A stretch of DNA of 64,000 nucleotides from Cristatella mucedo. Lineage: Eukaryota; Bryozoa; Phylactolaemata; Cristatellidae. Shown in pieces: positions 61,501 to 64,000 of this stretch (positions are counted from its first letter, which is position 1; each line of letters starts with the position of its first letter). Made by a program: the position numbers and the translations under genes. The notes beneath the pieces were generated by a model. The model did no database searches, was not told where the DNA came from, and saw only the letters and a program-made list of their open reading frames with translations. Location: assembly GCA_009760855.2 (NCBI GenBank), contig WPIO01000001.1:16279001-16343000 (forward strand), given 5' to 3'.

Positions 61501-62733
61501 CTGGATCTTGGACTCCTGGCCGAAGAGCCACTACACACTGTGGCAGCCTAGCTGGGCCTCTATAGAAAGCCTGCAGGTTTGGTGATCTAATACAAGATAA
61601 CCGATAGCACGATGATGTGTCACGACCCACATTCGTCATAGTCGTGGCAAAAAAACAGACTCTCCCAGCCGATTGGGCTAAACTGATGCTCTCCTCTCTG
61701 CCTGATGTCAGCCTTATCTGACCTCTTCTCCTGCGCTGGCGAATAAATGTCCTAGAACCTGACAATAAATGCATGTTTTGCAGTCCTAATTATTAAATAG
61801 CCTTGCTCTTAAATATGTAGCCAGCTTGTTTTTATTGACCTGGGGCCGTAGATGCAGCTGTTTCAATACTTACTAACATTTACCAATCATTTTTAGGGCA
61901 AGCAAAAGCAAACCAAACGAACGCAGACTTTTTTCAAGTTTTGCAATGCCAAAGAAGCCATTCTGCTATGCACTGATGTAGCAGCAAGGGGATTGGACAT
62001 TCCAGCTGTTGACTGGATTGTACAGTTTGATCCTCCGGACGACCCTAAGGTACAAACCTCATGCCTCATTATCAATGTAGCAGATACTGGCCGGCTCAGT
62101 GGATGCTTTCTATTGTCCCATCTCTCTTGCTTGTGTGTGGCGATATTAAGCTTTGTTGTCTCCGAATTGGTGGCAATAGCATGTTCCTGTCTTCCATAAT
62201 AAATATCTTTGTCCCAAGTCCTTAATAACTGTTGGTCCGTGACCCATCCTGCATGTCTGGGTGTACAATAGTGTAATGATGCTGAACCAAATGTTTTTAT
62301 TTATTGCAGCAGTGTTTCAAGTCTCGAATGGTCCCAGAAGCTGTGGAAACAAGCTTTGTTTTATTTTATTTATTTACTTTATGAATAGTAATAAGTGATG
62401 TGCAAACAATGCTATTTTGACAATTGTTTGGCTCTGCTGGGCTTCCGGGTTTGTCATAGTACCATCACGTCAACTCAGCAATGCACAGGAACCTGTTGAA
62501 GTGTGGTTTCCACGTTTGGCTGACTGAGCTTGGCACTTCCGTCTTGGTTTTATTAATTTTAGGAGTATATCCACCGTGTTGGAAGAACTGCGCGAGGAGC
62601 CGGTGGTATCGGCAATGCATTGCTGATCCTGCGGCCAGCAGAAGTTGGCTTCCTGCGCTATTTGCGGCAGGCTAAAGTGCCAGTGGATGAATTTGAATTC
62701 TCTTGGAGCAAAATTGCAAATATACAGCCACAG
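40488..62733 (+). CDS. DDX18: DDX18/Has1-type DEAD-box RNA helicase, 5' eleven exons (C-terminus off window)
   Basis: ATP-dependent RNA helicase of the nucleolus; the family (yeast Has1) acts in 40S and 60S ribosome assembly. Exons: 40488-40530, 43581-43625, 45454-45687, 47576-47729, 51829-51929, 52012-52211, 52681-52795, 56014-56153, 60586-60747, 61897-62049, 62563-62733. They sum to 1518 nt (506 codons), all GT-AG and phase-consistent. A short basic N-terminus and an acidic stretch (about 30-107) precede the core. Motifs: Q motif with GFTHMTEIQ (Gln148), Walker [11 protein letters not shown] 163-172, PTREL 201-205, TPGR 250-253, DEAD 275-278, SAT 306-308, DVAARGLD 425-432, HRVGRTAR 453-460. 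All are intact. The last exon ends at the FSWSKI segment; the family's lysine-rich C-terminal region of roughly 100 residues was not found before 64000, so the gene runs off the edge. ATG chosen for its context (tctacaATGG) and family length. Confidence 0.95.
40900..41050. other. DDX18 intron 1 DNA before the Tc1 relic
   Basis: No exon or repeat recognised from 40531 to here, apart from a short direct repeat (CTCTCGTGCATTCCCA-type; about 40775 and 40815). Confidence 0.45.
41050..42228 (-). pseudogene. Decayed Tc1-like transposon, one terminal repeat present
   Basis: The minus strand gives [16 protein letters not shown], then [20 protein letters not shown], matching the Tc1 core block before the second catalytic Asp (QQDN-x-x-x-HT). 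The right edge, GTGAATTTTTTGGGCCAGCA, then CTGTA (42199-42223), is the Tc1 terminal repeat in reverse. The 3' transposase part (LNPIEHLW) is missing on the left, so the copy is truncated and frameshifted. Confidence 0.82.
42229..43025. other. DDX18 intron 1 DNA, unassigned
   Basis: No exon or repeat recognised. CA-rich words occur around 42680. Confidence 0.4.
43040..43535 (+). mobile_element. LINE family A, sense 3' fragment
   Basis: Reads [20 protein letters not shown], then [20 protein letters not shown] and [18 protein letters not shown] nearly intact, then the 3' UTR and tail GCGCCTAGAAAGAGATTAAG, then (ATT)n. It ends about 50 bp before DDX18 exon 2. One of the youngest-looking ends. 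Confidence 0.93.
43581..43625 (+). CDS. DDX18: DDX18 exon 2 (basic)
   Basis: A 45-nt exon reading [14 protein letters not shown] with split Asp and Val codons. Strong acceptor (ttcattttcag) and donor (gtaagt), phase 1 on both sides. Confidence 0.78.
43870..44650 (-). mobile_element. LINE family A, antisense, diverged
   Basis: GGCACCCTCGGAGAACGTAA at the tail, then antisense of the coding end, the VTSRLDF/NLGV blocks (about 44330-44500) and the LNDDKT block (about 44600). In DDX18 intron 2. Confidence 0.82.
44651..45453. other. DDX18 intron 2 DNA, unassigned
   Basis: Short inverted word GAGCATATGTGCTATATGCA (about 45024). No exon other than exon 3 at its end. Confidence 0.4.
45454..45687 (+). 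CDS. DDX18: DDX18 exon 3 (acidic region)
   Basis: About 78 residues very rich in Asp, Glu, Ala, Ser and Gly (for example [19 protein letters not shown]). Family members carry a poorly conserved acidic stretch here. Donor gtgagt. The acceptor (catatcaag) has a weak pyrimidine tract, but phase 1 fits both sides. Confidence 0.82.
46165..46840 (-). mobile_element. LINE family A, antisense, split by a solo tail
   Basis: Left part 46165-46410 (CCAAGAGAACTAAATCACTT, 3' UTR, start of coding end). Right part 46497-46840 continues the coding end (GTGAGTTTCAGGCTTTGGGA) and the HITPLL block. The interruption is the sense tail at 46420. Confidence 0.85.
46420..46496 (+). mobile_element. Solo LINE A tail, about 75 bp, inserted in the antisense LINE
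   Basis: Reads AATGTAAAGCGCCTAGAAAG, AGATTAAGTTCTCTGAGGGC, GCTTTATCAAGTGC, then (ATT)n. The two flanks are continuous antisense LINE, so only the last 75 bp was inserted. Confidence 0.88.
46885..47030 (-). mobile_element. SINE family 1, antisense
   Basis: GCAGAAGAGCCTTAACGGCT, AGGATCGCCCACTGAAGGAC, then TCGAACCTCCGACCGGGATC. Confidence 0.85.
47031..47575. other. DDX18 intron 3 end, unassigned
   Basis: No repeat relative recognised. Confidence 0.4.
47576..47729 (+). CDS. DDX18: DDX18 exon 4 (Q motif)
   Basis: Contains [20 protein letters not shown], then [19 protein letters not shown], the Q motif that senses adenine. Acceptor ggtttgcag, donor gtatgt. Only about 25 bp of intron separates this donor from a LINE insertion. 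Confidence 0.95.
47755..47816 (-). mobile_element. LINE A tail in antisense, 26 bp after the exon 4 donor
   Basis: AATAATAGTTACACCCTTGA, TAAAGCACCTTCAGAGAACT, then CAATCTCTTTCTA, directly joined to a sense LINE end. Confidence 0.8.
47817..48115 (+). mobile_element. LINE family A, sense 3' end
   Basis: AAAACACCTATTTAGGGCAG, the 3' UTR, then GCGCCTAGAGAGAGAGGGAG (a local GA expansion inside the tail) and GGCGCTTTATCAAGTGC, (ATT)n. Confidence 0.88.
48116..48464 (-). mobile_element. LINE family A, antisense 3' portion
   Basis: CTAAGCGCCTTACATTTACT, the 3' UTR, then GAGTTCCAAGCTTTGGGAGC and GATTTGAGGTTTGTACGAGG. Adjacent to the sense copy, sharing its ATT run; ends at the Tc1-like element. Confidence 0.88.
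48465..49682. mobile_element. Tc1-like element with both terminal repeats, about 1.2 kb
   Basis: Left end GGTGCTGGCACAAAACTTTG; the right end's complement is TAGTGCTGGCCCAAAAACCT. Both match Tc1-type termini and face each other. Internal Tc1-like termini also appear at about 48535 (ACTGCTGGCCAGAAAAATTT). No transposase is readable; a minus frame at 49171-49389 is not recognisable. Inserted against an antisense LINE. Confidence 0.55.
49760..49985 (+). mobile_element. LINE A 3' UTR and tail, sense, diverged
   Basis: TGCATGCTGTCACTAACCAT, AAATGTAAAGTCCCTAGAAA, then GCGATTGAGTTTGCTGAGTG and an ATT remnant. Confidence 0.8.
49986..50455. other. DDX18 intron 4 DNA, unassigned
   Basis: No exon or repeat recognised. 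Confidence 0.4.
50460..50600 (-). mobile_element. SINE family 1, antisense, diverged
   Basis: AGGAGAAGAGCCTTAGTTGC, GAATTGCCTGCTGCAGAACT, then TGAACCTACAGCATGGTC. Confidence 0.75.
50765..50890 (+). mobile_element. LINE A internal fragment with tail-like A-rich end
   Basis: GAGTGACCTTTCATTAGATG, ACCAAATCAGCTCCACTGTC matches the [14 protein letters not shown] block of family A. It breaks off in an AAT-rich stretch. Confidence 0.7.
50895..51050 (-). mobile_element. SINE family 1, antisense
   Basis: GCTGATTTAGCAGCCTCATT, GAGCCTTGATGGCTATCACC, then TTTGAACCCACAACCTGGTT and TATTACGGCCCATGC. Confidence 0.83.
51051..51480 (+). mobile_element. LINE family A, sense 3' copy, internally deleted
   Basis: Begins TTCCGTCTTGACTTCTATAA (SRLDFYNS), jumps to AGGCATCGTTCTACCTGCTC and [10 protein letters not shown], then 3' UTR and tail GTGCCTAGAAAGAGACTTAT, (ATT)n. 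Confidence 0.85.
51829..51929 (+). CDS. DDX18: DDX18 exon 5 (Walker A)
   Basis: Encodes [20 protein letters not shown], the P-loop binding ATP phosphate, then [13 protein letters not shown]. Acceptor gttgtag, donor gtacgt. Confidence 0.95.
52012..52211 (+). CDS. DDX18: DDX18 exon 6 (motifs Ia, GG and Ib)
   Basis: Encodes [26 protein letters not shown] and [12 protein letters not shown], the RNA-binding motifs of RecA domain 1. The preceding intron is only 82 bp. Acceptor cttttag, donor gttagc. Confidence 0.95.
52681..52795 (+). CDS. DDX18: DDX18 exon 7 (DEAD box)
   Basis: Encodes [20 protein letters not shown], containing the Walker B DEAD residues 275-278, then MKQIIRLLP. Acceptor cttttaag, donor gtgagt. 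Confidence 0.96.
52796..53445. other. DDX18 intron 7 first part, unassigned
   Basis: No exon or repeat recognised. Confidence 0.4.
53450..53635 (+). mobile_element. SINE family 1, well preserved sense copy
   Basis: TGATGGCTCACTAGGTAAGG, GGTCATGGGTTCGAATCGCG, AAGCGGTGGTGATAGCCGTA, then AAGAGGCTGTTAAATCAGC. Close to the 8122 copy. Confidence 0.92.
53636..54306. other. DDX18 intron 7 DNA, unassigned
   Basis: Nothing recognised. Confidence 0.4.
54307..54482. repeat. 88-bp tandem duplication
   Basis: Units 54307-54394 and 54395-54482 both start ATGTCTGCCCTAAAAAGCCA and end CATATAACAAG or CGTATAACAAG, differing at about 9 positions. In DDX18 intron 7. Confidence 0.95.
54483..56013. other. DDX18 intron 7 remainder, unassigned
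   Basis: Several small frames are open on both strands around 55400-55800 but show no domain. The segment is less repeat-like than its surroundings. Confidence 0.35.
56014..56153 (+). CDS. DDX18: DDX18 exon 8 (SAT motif)
   Basis: Encodes [20 protein letters not shown], then [17 protein letters not shown] (306-308) couples ATP hydrolysis to unwinding. Acceptor cgttgtag, donor gttagt. Confidence 0.96.
56375..57546 (+). mobile_element. LINE family A, best preserved reverse-transcriptase end, sense, with intact YADD
   Basis: The frame from 56409 runs 209 codons: [20 protein letters not shown] (catalytic YADD intact), [81 protein letters not shown] small deletion near 57012 shifts the frame, which continues as [20 protein letters not shown] to the [12 protein letters not shown] end. 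Full 3' UTR, tail GCGCCTAGAAAGAGATTAAG and (ATT)n. Truncated at 56375, in DDX18 intron 8. Probably the youngest copy. Confidence 0.94.
57547..58018. other. DDX18 intron 8 DNA, unassigned
   Basis: No exon; hydrophobic small frames are compositional. Confidence 0.4.
58019..58085. repeat. (CT)n microsatellite
   Basis: CTCTCTCTTT-type run, partly interrupted. Confidence 0.9.
58115..58440 (+). mobile_element. LINE family A, sense 3' end
   Basis: TGTCACGACATCCCCTGACT, then TTTAAAAAGAAATTAAAAAC, 3' UTR, tail AAAGCGCTTAGAAAGAGATT and mixed (ATT)n. Confidence 0.9.
58450..58610 (-). mobile_element. SINE family 1, antisense, diverged
   Basis: GTTGATTCAACAGCCTTATT, GAGAAGCCTTAATAGCTATC, GGAATCGAACCTGCCACCTG. 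Confidence 0.82.
58611..59640. other. DDX18 intron 8 DNA, unassigned
   Basis: CT-rich to 58750, then AT-rich; no exon. Confidence 0.4.
59650..59905 (+). mobile_element. Very diverged LINE A 3' end
   Basis: GACATTCCCCGACTTCATGA, CTGAAAACCCACCTGTTC, GTGCTTATGCATGCTG, then GATTTAGTTCTCTTAGGCC and an ATT-like end. Confidence 0.65.
59906..60585. other. DDX18 intron 8 end, unassigned
   Basis: No repeat relative recognised. Confidence 0.4.
60586..60747 (+). CDS. DDX18: DDX18 exon 9 (motif IV)
   Basis: Encodes [20 protein letters not shown], then [20 protein letters not shown], the first strand of RecA domain 2. Acceptor ttttgtag, donor gtaagt, phase 0 on both sides. Confidence 0.96.
61075..61775. 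repeat. Two diverged copies of a roughly 210-bp repeat in intron 9
   Basis: About 61110-61320 and 61545-61770 share GCAGGTTT, GATTATGTGTCACGAC or GATGATGTGTCACGAC, CGTCATAGTCGTGGCAAA, CAGACTCTC and CTTCTCC. The second ends CAATAAATGCAT. Unknown family. Confidence 0.7.
61897..62049 (+). CDS. DDX18: DDX18 exon 10 (motif V)
   Basis: Encodes [20 protein letters not shown], then [20 protein letters not shown] and QFDPPDDPK. Acceptor tttttag, donor gtacaa. Confidence 0.96.
62214..62562. other. DDX18 intron 10, unassigned
   Basis: AT-rich (TTTATTTTATTTATTTAC); no exon before 62563. Confidence 0.4.
62563..62733 (+). CDS. DDX18: DDX18 exon 11 (motif VI)
   Basis: Encodes [20 protein letters not shown], then [20 protein letters not shown] and [22 protein letters not shown] holds the arginine fingers. 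Acceptor aattttag, donor gtgtgt. Later exons are not in the window. Confidence 0.96.
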
Positions 62734-63039
62734 GTGTGTTCTCAATGTTGTGCATGTGAAGCCCAGTGGTGGTATCATCTGTTGCAGTGCAATTGAAGAC
62801 ACCATTATTTCTGTTGACCTCAAATGCCACTTGCAGAAACCTCGAACTCGAACTTGGCGGGTACCAGGTTCATTGCTTTTGCTATTTCATGTCGATGATT
62901 CTGTGCTGTGACATGTGACACGATGTTACTGCAAGGCATACCCTCTAATGTTGCTTGCAGTGCTCTAATTAAAGTACTAAAGTACTCTATTTAAACTTTG
63001 CATCGTAGGCCATGCTTTAAATTAGAATAGCTTTGTTAG

Positions 63040-63265
63040 CAAGCTCATTTATTTAGCGGCAGGTGATCTTGAAGATTTAGCTCTTGTATCAGGCAATAAA
63101 GAATTGACAGCTGAATGACTCGAACCCGCGACCTAGGTTGCGAAGTGCATCTGCATTACTCCTTGGCTATGTAAGGCGAAGGGGGTAAGAATATAGCTCT
63201 AAGTAATGAAGGACTCGAACTCGTAATCTGGATCATGAAATATTTGCACCTCAGCCCTCCCCCAC
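63040..63265 (-). mobile_element. Two tandem antisense SINE family 1-related fragments
   Basis: ACTCGAACCCGCGACCTAGG (about 63118) and ACTCGAACTCGTAATCTGGA (about 63211) are two antisense B-box regions about 93 bp apart, with degenerate bodies. Confidence 0.65.
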
Positions 63266-63289
63266 CTGAGCTAACATGCTATGGCAGCG

Positions 63290-63440
63290 TCGGGGGGGGG
63301 GGGTAAGGTCTTGGTTGGCACCGAAGTTAGATATTCATGCTTCATATCCCTGATTGTGGGTTCGAGTCGTGCTGCAGGCGAGTGATAACCGGCTAGGCCC
63401 TTTTGCTGCTATATAATTGAAGTTCTCAATTCATCTGGAT
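63290..63440 (+). mobile_element. tRNA-like SINE fragment, sense
   Basis: After a G run, GTGGGTTCGAGTCGTGCTGC (B-box-like), GTGATAACCGGCTAGGCCCT, then TTTGCTGCTATATAATTG, resembling the family 1 body. Confidence 0.6.
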
Positions 63441-63669
63441 TTTTACGTACTGTTATGTCGAAGTGTGATAGTGGGTGCAACTCCTACCTATATTTGTTAG
63501 TATAATGATCGTATTCCTGAGAATGAGCTGGCATCTCGGTCCATCTTTCTCATTAGTCACACATATTTCTTTAGGGTGTTTAGCACTGTAAATCCTGCTG
63601 ATTCTTCTGCTGCATATACTTTCAAGAAGTGGCACTTGAGCTTATGATGTCGAACTGGCAGTGTGCATC

Positions 63670-64000
63670 ATTAATACTACTAAAATAAGTCATTTATACA
63701 GGGCCCGAAAGAGAACTAAATCTCTTTCTAGGCACTTAACATGTGCTGTGAAGGAAGCATATAAATTGGTTAGTGATAATATGCTCAGTGTCAGCATGCA
63801 AAATCTCGAATGTGACAATTCACTCAGACCCACCAAATGCTATGTGAAACAGGCTCCTTTTATTTTTATTTTAAATATCAAGTCAGGGGATATCGTGACG
63901 TCAGCCGGGAGCGAGTTCCGGGCTTTGGGACCATACAAACTAGATTGAGTCTCCAATGGATTTGGGTTTGGGTGTGGTTAGAGCACTTGAGGTACAATGC
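63670..64000 (-). mobile_element. LINE family A, antisense 3' portion, cut by the window edge
   Basis: AAAGAGAACTAAATCTCTTT, CTAGGCACTTAACATGTGCT, 3' UTR, then GAGCGAGTTCCGGGCTTTGG and onward. Confidence 0.88.

Overview
The window is eukaryotic genomic DNA, most likely from an invertebrate animal. Genes are split by GT-AG introns, most of the DNA is interspersed repeats, and both protein genes are recognisable animal orthologues. I cannot fix the phylum. The L2/CR1-like LINEs with ATT-repeat tails and the tRNA-derived SINEs fit several invertebrate groups. There are no bacterial-type operons, CRISPR arrays or phage genes.

Two genes stand head to head and share a short intergenic promoter (about 40039-40487). 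Leftward from 40038 to 13953 runs a complete 13-exon gene for NCB5OR (cytochrome b5 reductase 4, CYB5R4). I assembled it exon by exon: every intron is GT-AG, all phases match, and the conceptual protein is 519 residues. It has an N-terminal cytochrome b5 haem domain, a CS-like domain and a C-terminal FAD/NAD(P)H reductase domain. Rightward from 40488 runs the DDX18/Has1-type DEAD-box RNA helicase gene. Eleven exons (506 codons) carry all helicase motifs from Q to VI; its C-terminal exons lie beyond the right edge.

Layout: 1-1650 is GC-rich with short tandem repeats and no recognised gene. 1650-13930 is almost entirely LINE and SINE remnants plus unassigned DNA. 13953-40038 is NCB5OR with repeat-filled introns. 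40039-40487 is the bidirectional promoter, which contains a curious short open frame. 40488-64000 is DDX18, again with repeat-filled introns.

Repeats: LINE family A (L2/CR1-like) occurs about twenty times in both orientations, all copies truncated or broken, ending in a conserved roughly 70-bp tail and (ATT)n. LINE family B has four 3'-end copies. SINE family 1 is tRNA-like. SINE family 2 has a tRNA-like head joined to a tail resembling that of LINE A. There are several decayed Tc1/mariner elements. One 630-bp element has long C-rich terminal inverted repeats, a 9-bp target duplication and an internal TTTAGGG-type degenerate array. I consider that element, the LINE/SINE tail relationships and the promoter open frame the most novel observations. 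I found no coherent new multi-gene system.
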